Positions 39,595-49,969 of a DNA stretch of 64,000 bases are shown piece after piece. Under the pieces are notes generated by a model. The model worked only from the letters and a program-made list of their open reading frames with translations, did not search any database and had not been told where the DNA came from. The DNA is from Tetrahymena thermophila SB210 (Eukaryota > Ciliophora > Oligohymenophorea > Hymenostomatida > Tetrahymenidae). A program made the translations under genes and the position numbers. The stretch covers positions 807,271 to 871,270 of the forward strand of contig NW_002476432.1 in NCBI RefSeq assembly GCF_000189635.1. The letters are read 5' to 3'. Within the stretch, counting starts at the first letter, position 1. Each line of letters starts with the position of its first letter.

Positions 39595-42500
39595 TCAAGA
39601 TTAAGTGTCAAATTTGAGAGATTAATGCACTTTGCTAAAGCAGAACCTAAGCCTGATGCACCCATTGGACCAATTTAATTTACACTTTTTAAATATTGAA
39701 GAAAAAATATATCATTAAATGGTTAATTAGAAAGAAAAAATGAAGAAAAAATATGAAATAATAAAAAATAAATTAATAAATAATAAAAGCAAAGTTGAAA
39801 ACAAAATGATGAATTAAGTTAACAAATAAAGAACAAAAAAAAAGCAAGCACAATAAAAAGAAAAAGAAAAACGAGTTTTATTGTTTTTAATTAGTTTTTA
39901 TAATTAAAAATATCACAATCCAAAACAAATAAACTGTTTTTACCTAAGATCAAGTGTCAAATTTGAGAGATTAATGCAATTTGCTAAAGCAGAACCTAAG
40001 CCTGATGCACCCATTGCACCAATTTAATTTACACTTTTTAAATATTGAAGAAAAAATATATCATTAAATAGTTAATTAGAAGGAAAAAATGAAGAAAAAA
40101 TATGAAATAATAAAAAATAAATTAATAAATAAGAAAAGCAAAATTTGAAAATAAAATGATGTGTTAAATTAACAAATAAAGAACAAAAAAAAGCAAGCAC
40201 AATAAAAAGAAAAAGAAAAAAGAGTTTTATTGTTTTTAATTAGTTTTTATAATTAAAAATATCACAATCCAAAACAAATAAACTGCTTTTACTAAAGAAC
40301 AAGTGTCAAATTTGAGAGATTAATGCATTTTGCTAAAGCAGAACCTAAGCCTGATGCACCTTCGTCACCAATTTAATTCCAACTTTTTAAATATTGAAGA
40401 AAAAATATATCATTAAATAGTTAATTAGAATGAAAAAATGAAGAAAAAATATGAAATAATAAATATGATTAATTAATAATAAAAACAAAAGCTGAAAATA
40501 AAATGATGATTTAAATTAACAAAGAAAGAAAGAAAGAAAGAAAGAAAGGAAGAACAAAAAAAAAGCAAGCACAATAAAAAGAAAAAGAAAAAAGAGTTTT
40601 ATTGTTTTTAATTAGTTTTTATAATTAAAAATATCACAATCCAAAACAAATAAACTGTTTTTACTTAAGATCAAGTGTCAAATTTGAGAGATTAATGCAA
40701 TTTGCTAAAGCAGAACCTAAGCCTGATGCACCCATTGCACCAATTTAATTGGAACTTTTTAAATATTGAAGAAAAAATATATCATTAAATAGTTAATTAG
40801 AAGGAAAAAATGAAGAAAAAATATGAAATAATAAGATAGATTAATTAATAATAAATGCAAAAGTTGAAAATAAAATGATGAGTTAAATTAACAAAGAAAG
40901 AAAGAACAAAAAAAAAGCAAGTTTAATAAAAACAAAAAGAAAAAAGAACTTTATTGTTTTTAATTAGTTTTTATAATTAAAAATATCACAATCGAAAACA
41001 AATATAGGGGGGTGGAGCGATTCGCATTACAGATTTTAATTTCCTCTAATTTAATTTANNNNNNNNNNNNNNNNNNNNNNNNNNNNNNNNNNNNNNNNNN
41101 NNNNNNNNNNNNNNNNNNNNNNNNNNNNNNNNNNNNNNNNNNNNNNNNNNNNNNNNNNAGTTGTTTCTTGAACTTAATCAGTAAGCTTAATATTCTATCC
41201 ACCATTATTTTATCTTTTGTCAATGATTGCTTCATCTTAATAAAACCTTTATACAACTGAGTGTGCCCATTAATATGTACATCCAAGCTTCTCTCCTATC
41301 TCTCTGTATGGTTTATTCCATACAATTGATGAAATGACTATTGCCCATTTCTTAAATTCTAGATTGGTTAAATAATATTTATAAGATTTTTCTTCTACTT
41401 CCATTGATTTTGACACTTTTTTTTTACCAAGTTTTTCTTTGAATTTAATTAAGTAAAGATCTAGCTTTATAGAATCATTGAGCATATTATGATTAAATAC
41501 ACTCTAATATATAATAATATTACAATACAAAAAAATATATCATCAGTAATAAAAAATTCTTCACTTGTAATGTGAATCGCTCCACCCCCCAATAAACTTT
41601 TTTACATAAATTCAAGTGTCAAATTTGAGAGATTAATGCAATTTTCTAAACCAGAACGTAAACCTGATGCACCTTCATCACAAATTTTTTAAATATTGAA
41701 GAAAAAATATATCATTTAATAGTTAATTAGAAGGAAAAATGAAGAAAAAATATGAAATAATAAATATGATTAATTAATTAATTAATAATAAAAGCAAAGT
41801 TGAAAACAAAATAAATGATGAATTAAGTTAACAAATAAAGAACAAAAAAAAAGCAAGCACAATAAAAAGAAAAAGAAAAAAGAGTTTTATTTTTTCTAAT
41901 TAGTTTTTATAATTAAAAATATCACAATCCAAAACAGATAAACTTTTTTTACCCAATTCCAAGTGTCAAATTTGAGAGATTAATGCACTTTGCTAAAGCA
42001 GAACCTAAGCCTGATGCACCCATTGCACCAATTTAATTGGAACTTTTTAAATATTGAAGAAAAAATATATCATTAAATAGTTAATTAGAAGGAAAAATGA
42101 AGAAAAAATATGAAATAATAAATATTATTAATTAATTAATAATAAAAGCAAAGTTGAAAACAAAATGATGAATTAAGTTAACAAATAAAGAACAAAAAAA
42201 AAGCAAGCACAATAAAAAGAAAAAGAAAAAAGAGTTTTATTTTTTCTAATTAGCTTTTATAATTAAAAATATCACAATCCAAAACAAATAAACTGTTTTT
42301 ACCTAAGATTAAGTGTCAAATTTGAGAGATTAATGCAATTTGCTAAGCCAGAACCTAAGCCTGATGCACCTTCATCACCAATTTAATTGCAACTTTTTAA
42401 ATATTGAAGAAAAAATAAATCATTAAATAGTTAATTAGAAGGAAAAAATGAATAAAAAATAGGAAATAATAAGATAGATTAATTAAAAATAAAAATAAAA

Positions 42501-43056
42501 GTTGAAAATAAAATGATGAGTTAAATTAACAAAGAAAGAACAAAAAAAAAGCAAGCAATATAAAAGAAAAAGAAAAAAGAGCTTTATTGTTTTTAATTAG
42601 TTTTTATAGTTAAAAATATCACAATCCAAAACAAATAAACTGTTTTTACCTAAGATTAAGTGTCAAATTTGAGAGATTAATGCACTTTGCTAAGCCAGAA
42701 CCTAAGCCTGATGCACCTTCATCACCAATTTTATTGCTCCTTTTTAAATATTGAGGAAAAAATATATCATTAAATAGTTAATTAGAAGGAAAAAATGAAG
42801 AAAAAATATGAAATAATAATAAGATAGATTAATTAATAATAAAAACAAAAGTTGAAAATAAAATGATGAGTTAAATTAACAAAGAAAAGCAAAAAGAGCT
42901 TTATTTTTTTTAATTATTTTTTATAATTAAAAATTTCACAATCCAAAACAGATAAACTTTTTTTACCCAATTGTAAGTGTCAAATTTGAGAGATTAATGC
43001 AATTTGCTAAAGCAGAACCTAAGCCTGATGCACCTTCGTCACCAATTTAATTGCAA
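39595..43056 (-). CDS. 90-bp-exon LRR gene array, both ends unresolved
   Basis: Eight intact exons of exactly 90 bp lie on the minus strand: 43056-42967, 42739-42650, 42392-42303, 42042-41953, 40754-40665, 40382-40293, 40033-39944 and 39684-39595. Each starts after AAAAAG, ends before GTAAAA and breaks its codons in phase 2, so any number of exons can be joined in frame. Each encodes one 30-residue LRR of the form VNQIGAMGASGLGSALANC followed by INLSNLTLDL, the ribonuclease-inhibitor-like type with an N-x-I-G turn. A ninth unit (about 41606-41680) lost the acceptor and N-x-I part by deletion. No start exon like MKSY of the other LRR genes and no terminal exon was found, so it may be a gene fragment or a pseudogene. 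LRR domains usually bind proteins; the target is unknown. Confidence 0.75.
41059..41158. other. Assembly gap of 100 N inside the transposon
   Basis: The gap falls inside the transposon, after the helix-turn-helix part of the transposase. The catalytic DDE domain (normally over 200 residues) would have to lie in it, so the real missing sequence is probably much longer than 100 bp if the element is full length. Confidence 0.85.
41159..41485 (-). CDS. Transposase N-terminal part, Tc1/mariner type
   Basis: With TAA/TAG as Gln the frame from ATG at 41485 (MLNDSIKLDLYLIKF) runs to the assembly gap at 41158. It contains LEFKKWAIVISSIVWNKPYR, then EIGEKLGCTYQWAHSVVQRF and DKRQNNGGQNIKLTDQ. This is the two-part helix-turn-helix layout of Tc1/mariner and IS630 transposases: a first helical segment, the YREIGEKLG turn, a recognition helix, then a linker with a Gly-rich segment. 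Under the standard code the frame would break at the TAA after GCTY, so the element was written in the ciliate code and has lived in ciliates for some time. The catalytic domain is not visible. Confidence 0.8.
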
Positions 43057-43160
43057 CTTTTTAAATATTGAAGAAAAAATATATCATTAAATAGTTATTT
43101 AAAAGGAAAAAATGAAGAAAAAATATGAAATAATAAAAAATAAATTAATAAATAAGAAAA

Positions 43161-45140
43161 GCAAATATTATATGAAATAAAAAAATCAATTAAATTAAGA
43201 AAGATAGAAGAAAAATAAACACAAGTAAAGTAAAAAAGAAAAAGAAAAGTAAATCAAATAAAAAGCTAAAAAACAAATTAATCGAGTTTTATTGTTTAAA
43301 ATTATATTTTATAGGTAAAAATATTCCAATCCAAAAATAATAAACTGTTTTTATCAAGTAAAAGTTTTAGAATGAAAAAATGAATAAAAAATATCAAATA
43401 ATAAAAAATGGATAATGGATTTAAAAAATTTAAAATGAAAATTAAGTTAAAATAACTAAAAAACATTTTAAAAAAAAATTACCAAAATAGAGGACAATAT
43501 CTATTAGAAAAATAAAAATTTTTAATGACTGAAAGTTAAATATATAGAAAATATTAATAGTAATAAGAATGATATTTATTAATTAAATATACTTCAGAAA
43601 AATATGGAGAACCTAATGAGACTAAAGTGAAGAGTTTAAGAACTTTTTATATTTGCAAAAATAAATTTAAAGGATATTGTTAAAAAAATAAATAATTACT
43701 TCTTTTAATTAGTAGTAATATTTAATCTATTATATTGATTTTTTTTTTTTAATATTGAATGCAACCCATGAAAATTTAATTAATTATAAGTAGATAAAAG
43801 AACAAATAAATTATATGAATTTATAAATTTACTTTTAGTAAGAGATATCACAAAAAAGTTAGTGTAACTAACATTTATCATTAAATCTTAATATTTCTAT
43901 TTAAAATGTTTACTTAAAAATATAGTAGGAAATAGAGATTGGATATAAATGATAACTAAAATACGAATTCACTAAAATGAAATAAATTTTGATCTAATTA
44001 GATTATTTTAATATTTTTAAAAATCTTACATTTTTGAATGGCAATATAAAAATAAATTCTGAATTATTCTAATAAATTAAAAAAAATAAAAATATTTTTT
44101 GTTTGTTTAAAACTTTGGCTTTAATCTTGGAGGTGCTATATTAAGTTAATGCTATTAAATATTAAAATTAAAATACCGTAAATCCTCATAAATTCTCACC
44201 AGCATAAATTTTCACCATATTTTCTGAATATATATTTATAAAATAACTGATACAAAGTTGAAAATTTTAGTGATATTTTAAATCCAGAAACAGCTAAATA
44301 TATATAATTTCAATCTTTTTTGTTAATTTTATAGAATCGGTTTTTTTCACCTTATTGAGGAGTAGATTTCGAATCCATCTATTTTTGGATGCAAATTTAA
44401 TAATAAAGGGCTTAAAATCTTTCGGCGCTATACGCATTTGAGTAAGCTTATACTTAATTACCAAAAATAATATATTTTATATGTAAATTTTAATTTTTAT
44501 ATTAAAATATCATCCAATTAAATCATTTGATTAAGAATAGAAAGATAACAACAACTACAAGAGCAAATAAAAACGTATTAGACATACATAAAAACACATA
44601 CATAGATAAAGTTAAGAAATAATTAATATTCAAATTAATAAATATGAGTAATTGCTTTTAATCAATCTAACATTTTGACAATTTTGTAATATAAAATATT
44701 CCTTTTTTAAATCGATTTTACTTTACATTTTATAAAGAAACTGTTCTGCTTTATTCTTCTAAATTCTACTTGATCTCTGATCTTAATTATTCCAAGTAAA
44801 ATATATTGAGTGACATGTTTAATCTCTTTAATGCTAAGTAGAGTTATTAAAAATTACATTCAAAGGCAAATATAGAGATTATTTGATACATTTTTTAGTG
44901 GATTTCTCTTGACTTTTTTATAATTAATAGACATTGTCTATATGCTTTAAATAAGTCCTTTATAAAAGCATACTTTATCTTCTAATTTAATAGGCGTTAA
45001 TACTATTCTGATATTTTAAAATAAAAAACTAGATTTCAAGAATGTTCTAATCACTTTTAGATAGGCTAATAATTCTTTGCTAAATCTAATTGCTAATTAA
45101 GGTCATTTATTAGGACTATTTTATTGATTATGCATTTATC
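43161..45140. repeat. Degenerate LRR unit and sequence shared with 60.9-61.4 kb
   Basis: From 43250 to 43400 a partial LRR unit remains, with the exon deleted between the donor side and the following intron. The part at about 43570-44130 is similar in order and orientation to about 60860-61400, the spacer between the two plus-strand LRR genes (shared landmark AAAGTGAAGA... followed by TCTATTATATT). The rest, 44250-45140, has no recognised gene. Confidence 0.55.
44174..44245 (+). mobile_element. One end of a MITE-like element
   Basis: TACCGTAAATCCTCATAAAT followed by TCTCACC and ATTTTCACCATATTTTCTGA matches the left end of the complete element at 48857 over about 70 bp. No inverted right end is seen in the next kilobase, so this is a truncated or solo copy. 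Confidence 0.7.
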
Positions 45141-46034
45141 TAATAAAATTAGTTGGTACTACAAATTTTTAGTCAATTAATTTAATATATTTAATAATAG
45201 TTTGTTTGGTGTAAGTGTAAATAAGATGATAAATTAATTAATGATAATTAAATTAATCAAATTTAGATATTTTTTGATAATGTAAACTTTTTCTGTGATA
45301 ACTTAATTAAGATTATCAATTTTTATCTATATTCAATTTGTTTTTTAGTAAGCTAAATTATACCATATTGATTAATTATTAATTTAAAAATATAGTTCAA
45401 TTTAGTTGTCATATAAAAGCATAATTATATTGATTATTTAATAATAAAAATGTTCAATTTTAGAGAGAAGTTAGTGATTAAAGTATTATATTTAAGATAA
45501 ACCTTCTTTCAAAAGTAATAGATAGAAAAATTAATCACACTAATTCGTAGGATTTTTTTTTATTTTGATTATGAAAATATCTTTTTTAATACTGAAACAA
45601 AAATAAATTACAAATAATAGAAGAAATTTGAGCATTCAAGCAAATAAATAAGTTGTATTTTTTGTAAAGCCTAAAATTATAAAAAATAAAAATCTACTAA
45701 ATATATTTTAGTCGATATGAATATAATAGTTAAAACATATGCTCCTTTTGTTTCATTATTTATCCTCTTAAAAAATATCTATGTAATGAAGCAAAAATTA
45801 GAATTACATCAGCTAAATAATTTAGTTATTTATTGAAATACTGTATTTGTGATACACTAAAGTTAAATAAATATTTTAAAAATCAATTCAAAACAATTTT
45901 ATTTTCAAAGCAAACAAGCTTATATTAATTTAATTTATTTTAACAATCACATTTTTTAATTTGTAGAATCTTCCGTATATTTTCAAATAAGAATTATATG
46001 AATGATAGAAGAAAATTATATTTATCACAAATAA
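45141..46034. repeat. Right copy of the 0.9-kb direct segmental repeat
   Basis: It matches 38056-38952 in the same orientation. Sequence beyond both ends is unrelated, so the borders are sharp. Together the copies bracket the LRR exon array and its transposon. Confidence 0.85.
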
Positions 46035-47245
46035 TTCTGAAAATCTTAAAAAGAGACCTTAATATAAAGAATCCTTATTTAATGAGGATTGATGGTACAT
46101 ATATATTAATAATAATTTAAATTTAAAAAAGTGAATAGTTTTATTAATAAAATTATATTATTATATTTTATCTAATTGAATTTAAGGCTTATGCAATCTT
46201 GCTTCCTTTTTTTATTGCTTTCATTCCAAAATTTATAGCTTTTCCTAACCTCCTGCCCCCTGGTTTTCCTTCTTTGAGCTCTAGTTTTCTTATATTTAAT
46301 AGTTATAATTTTATACATATATATATCTATTTTTAAAAAAATGTATTTAGCATAATTATTTATTTGGGGATTTCTATTTAACTATAAAAATTATATTCAG
46401 AGAATACATTTAATAATATTATAAATAACTTAAATCAATTTAATAAATACTATTAAATAATATTATGTTAGAATAATCAGGTTTAATTAATATTTTTTTT
46501 ATCTTACTTAAACGCTAGTCCCTTAAAATATTGCTAATATATATTTTTCCTTATTATGAGTATTAAACTTATGCATAAAATTTTAAAAATTCGATCAAAG
46601 TATTTTTAAACAACTTCATAATATTTTATCTAACTAATTTCATTCAGTATTAATCTTTAATTAATATTTAAATTAAATGTTAGTTATATTTCTATATGTA
46701 TTTTAGAATTAATGTTATAATAAATAATTTAAAAATAAAAAAGTAACTAAAGAAAGAATCAAAAAAATTATTCAAGAGAACATAAAATTTATCTCGTTAT
46801 TACAAATAGTTACTTTTAAAAATGTTACAATTTTATTATAATATAAAGATTTTTGTGAATAAAAGATATTTTAGAGCTACTAAACTACAAAAATTCAAAT
46901 TTAATATAAAAAAAATAAATACTTTAGTTAAGGTATTAATTATTTTGAAATATTTAAGCAATCAAAATTTTGTAATTTAATTGAAAGTAAATAAATATTT
47001 AAAATAGAACATTTAATTCTCATTTTTATTTGTTATTTATATATTTTATTTTAATAATTGCTAAAGGTATTTATTTAAATTATATTTTTTTTTGTTAAGA
47101 AAAAATTATGATATTGAAATAATTTATAATAAAAAATTTATAAAATTGGTTTCGAATACTTTAAATATAGTATATGTATATATGATTTAGTATTAAAAAA
47201 AATACGTTATTTGATTTAAAAAATTTATATTTTTTATTTTGTTAC
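46035..47245. other. Spacer with a short GC-richer island
   Basis: Most of this is AT-only and featureless. At 46200-46290 the G+C rises clearly (CTCCTGCCCCCTGGTTTTCC). On the minus strand it reads KLELKEGKPGGRRLGKAINF, then GMKAIKKGSKIAQALNSI, which looks like a piece of protein, but no start, exon border or homolog was identified. It could be a relic exon. Confidence 0.3.
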
Positions 47246-47824
47246 TCACATAGAACATTTTATGTAATCATTCATAAAACGTTAAACTTCAGCATTTGAA
47301 GAACTGCAATTTTGCTTAACACAAGAGATAATGAAAGCTTAGTTATCATAGTCGTAATCAATTTACTTAGCACAGTCAGTTGCACATTAATTAAAATCAA
47401 CAAGAGCATTTAAGCAATCTTAATCATTAGGTTTACAATACTTTCCTTATTCTAATTTTTTAAAGAGATCTGATTAACATTATTAGATGTTTTTAGATAA
47501 TCTAAGGTTAGTGATTTTAATTGATTTGAAGCAATTTAAGAAATCTTATAGTAAGTGTTGGACTCTGATATTTGAAGAAGTGCAGTTTAATTATAAACAA
47601 GAGTTAATAAAAGCTACATTATCATAATCGTAGTCAATTTAGGAAGCACAGTTGTATGCACATTAATTAAGAGAAAGAAGGGCATCTAAGCATTCAGTGT
47701 CACTGCTACTGCAAACTAATCCTAGTTCTATTTTTTTCATGACAATATCCTAACATTACTAAGTTTTGTTATTTGCATTAACAGCAACTAATGCAATAAC
47801 AAAGAGAAGAGTAATTGCTTTCAT
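47246..47824 (-). CDS. Two-domain eight-cysteine secreted protein
   Basis: ATG at 47824, TGA at 47246-47248, 192 residues, no intron needed. The signal peptide is MKAITLLFVIALVAVNA. Two tandem copies of the eight-cysteine domain follow: cysteines 24, 38, 45, 55, 59, 76, 81, 98 and 116, 130, 137, 147, 151, 168, 173, 190. The spacing C-x13-C-x6-C-x9-C-x3-C-x16-C-x4-C-x16-C is identical in both halves and matches the single-domain family except for four more residues in the fifth loop. Both halves share QCQxD, the motif QIDYDYDN and CxxxNCxSSN. There is no hydrophobic tail, so the protein should be soluble and secreted. TAA/TAG serve as Gln many times. The function is unknown. Confidence 0.87.
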
Positions 47825-48856
47825 AAAAGACTTATTTTATTATTTAATTATTGATTTTTTTATCTGATAATTTATAATAAAAATCGACTATGTTTTTTTT
47901 GAATAAAAAGAAAAAATTTACATTTGAAAATCAAATAAGATTGAGAGCTAATATATTTAATTATTAATCAAATATTGCAAACAACAAAAAATGTCCAAAT
48001 AAATTTGGATATTTTGTAAAAGATTAATAAATGTAAACAAAATCACAAAAAAACCAAATTTGATGATGGCTGATTGCCAAATTAATTTAATAATTTTGTT
48101 GCAAAAATAATATATAATCTAATCAGAAATTTTCTTATTAAAAAGTATAAAATTAATTAATGTGCTTTTATATGTTTTTCTTCTTCTAAAGCTTTCTTCA
48201 AATATTCAAAATTACACAACTTAATTCACGCAGAATTTTTACTTTCATTTTGAAAATAATAGAGCTAATAAATTATTCGCCTATTGTTTGAAAATCCAAA
48301 ACATTTTTATAAAATGGTGTAAATTTATTTTGTAAATAAACTTGTTATGTAATTTATTTTAATAAGATATGATTAATTAAATTAATAAATATACAAAATT
48401 GATATGTCTGTCTATTCACTGTAATTTAAAATTCAAATTAAATTTCTGAAAGAAAAACAAATTTACTTTTATTAACAGACTATCAGTCAAAACAAATCAA
48501 TTTACCCATTTACCTATAAAAAACTTTCTTATCATCAGATTTTTTTTGATAATAAATTTAATTTAAAAACAAATAGACGAATTTGATAATAAAATTGATT
48601 TAAATAATAATCTTATTTTATTACAATAATTAATTAGTTTAATTTATCATAGAAACCATCCATGAATTCTAGTGAAAGTTGATAGATTTAAAACATTTTT
48701 ATAAAAATATTCGCTTATTGAAGAAATGCCCTTCCTTAAGATTTAAGTATTAATTAATTAATCATTTATTGAAGTTATTTGAATATTTTTGGCTAATTTT
48801 AATACATAATTATATATGAATTACAGAAAATCATTGAATTATCTTTATTTTCCATA
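47825..48856. other. Spacer upstream of the two-domain gene
   Basis: No gene, RNA or repeat was recognised. The first 60 bp contain the A-rich leader expected before a ciliate start codon. Confidence 0.4.
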
Positions 48857-48986
48857 TACCGTAAATAATCATAAATTCTCACCAGCAAACATAAATTTTC
48901 ACCATATTTTCTGAATATTTATAAATAGTACTTCTGGAGTTTGGGGGGGGGGGGGGGTTGGTGAGAATTAATGAGGATTTACGGTA
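48857..48986. mobile_element. MITE-like element with 27-bp inverted ends and a G15 run
   Basis: The left end CCGTAAATAATCATAAATTC and the right end GAATTAATGAGGATTTACGG form an inverted pair through TCTCACC/GGTGAGA, flanked by TA on both sides. The element is 130 bp with no coding capacity. Near the right end is a run of fifteen G (48943-48957) followed by TTGG. The TA flanks and ends resemble pogo/Tc1-type elements mobilised in trans. A second left end lies at 44174. Confidence 0.8.
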
Positions 48987-49417
48987 AATAATTTAACAAT
49001 AATTTGAAATTAATTACAAAATAAATGCTTCTATATAATGCAAATAAAATTTTCAACTACCTAGAATAAAAATATTAATTTTAATTGATTTATAAAATCA
49101 ATAATAATTTGCTTTTGATAATAATTATTGCTGACCTTTACTATTAGAAATCCCACTTTATGCCTCTGTAAATTATTTGAGAAGTAACTGCAGATGATAA
49201 TTAAAATTTCAATTACTTCTTTGGGAAAAAAACACAATTAAAGAATTTGATCAATTTAAATATATAGCAGCTTTGGTTCTTTCTTCTTCATCTTCTTTTC
49301 TAATTTACTCTGTATGTTTTGATTAGTTATTCATTTTATTTAATTATTTGAAAATATTTTAGTTTATCTCATTTACTATCAGCAAAGAATTTCAGCAAAT
49401 TGTACTGGTCTTTTTAT
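48987..49417. other. Spacer, possible decayed coding tail on the minus strand
   Basis: At 49250-49400 the minus strand reads NQSKHTEQIRKEDEEERTKA before a TGA in one frame, out of frame with the open stretch that follows upstream. This may be part of the same decayed gene. Nothing else was seen. Confidence 0.25.
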
Positions 49418-49969
49418 TCAAATAAATTGCTTATAATATGAAGTCCTTTTGATTTTAACTTTTATTATCTAATTTTTATTATTACTTTTTAATTATAAGA
49501 CATTCTATCTAGAATTTTTGTTGTGTGTCCAAAGCGGCTTTTGGTGCCATATATATCCTTTTATTTATGACGCTTAGAATTGTGATGAGATACATATTGT
49601 AGGGATCGATATATTACTTTTACTGTTTTTGGTTAGTTAGGAATTCTGAAAATCTCTTTTAATTAAAATATTCATCTTATTATTGTTTTTCCTTATTATC
49701 CCTTTCTTATTTCCTTCTTATTTATCTGATTTATTTGAAGTTTGTATTTCAAGATTTTCTACTTTATAATAGAATTGTTATTTGTATTTCTAGCAATTAA
49801 TATTTTCATTTCTTTTTGTCACATATTATTTATTATTTTACATTTTTTCTTGCATTTGAGTTTAGCCTTAAAAAGATATTATTTTTGATTTTATTTTAAT
49901 TAACATCATCTCCACTTGGATTTTATTTTTCGTTCTTTTTCTAATAGTTATTTTTTGTTGCCTTGCCAT
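49418..49969 (-). CDS. Possible Gln/Asn/Lys-rich protein or gene relic
   Basis: With TAA/TAG as Gln, a frame from ATG at 49969 to TGA at 49418-49420 gives 183 residues rich in Lys, Asn and Gln (MARQQKITIRKRTKNK...). It stays open upstream to beyond 50200, reading KSLGIDITINNSTKKQ before the ATG. The minus strand here is markedly A-rich relative to T, as in other coding strands of this window, while the spacers are balanced. Against a normal gene, a neighbouring frame at 49520-49640 (RSLQYVSHHNSKRHKQKD, GTKSRFGHTTKILDRM) looks more protein-like, so a frameshift or intron may be involved. No family was recognised. Confidence 0.3.

Larger units (their letters stand above)
41005..41592 (-). mobile_element. 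Tc1/mariner-type DNA transposon with 26-bp inverted ends
   Basis: The left end (41005-41030) and right end (41567-41592) are inverted copies: TAGGGGGGTGGAGCGATTCG against the complement of CGCTCCACCCCCCAA, with two mismatches over 26 bp. The element interrupts an LRR intron. Comparing with the uninterrupted units (ACAAATAAACT) shows a duplicated TA on both sides (41003-41004 and 41593-41594), the target site of Tc1/mariner elements. It contains a minus-strand transposase start and a 100-N gap, so the true length is unknown. The G6/C6 ends are striking in DNA this poor in GC. Confidence 0.85.
39530..43160 (-). repeat. Tandem array of about 350-bp exon-intron units
   Basis: Nine units are visible, anchored by GCCTGATGCA at 39651, 40000, 40349, 40721, a variant at 41661, then 42009, 42359, 42706 and 43023. 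Spacing is 349, 349, 372, 940 (contains the transposon), 347, 350, 347 and 317 bp. Both exon and intron parts are nearly identical between units, which points to recent amplification by unequal exchange. A tenth unit at about 43250-43400 has lost its exon. Length differences come from short indels, such as an (AAAG)7 run at 40521-40549. Confidence 0.92.

Noticed and set aside
41012..41260. Plus-strand ORF through the assembly gap
   Set aside because: It translates N bases and lies antisense to the transposase.
39530..43160. CRISPR-like array
   Set aside because: The units are about 350 bp, carry splice-bounded LRR exons and are eukaryotic; there are no short repeats with unique spacers.
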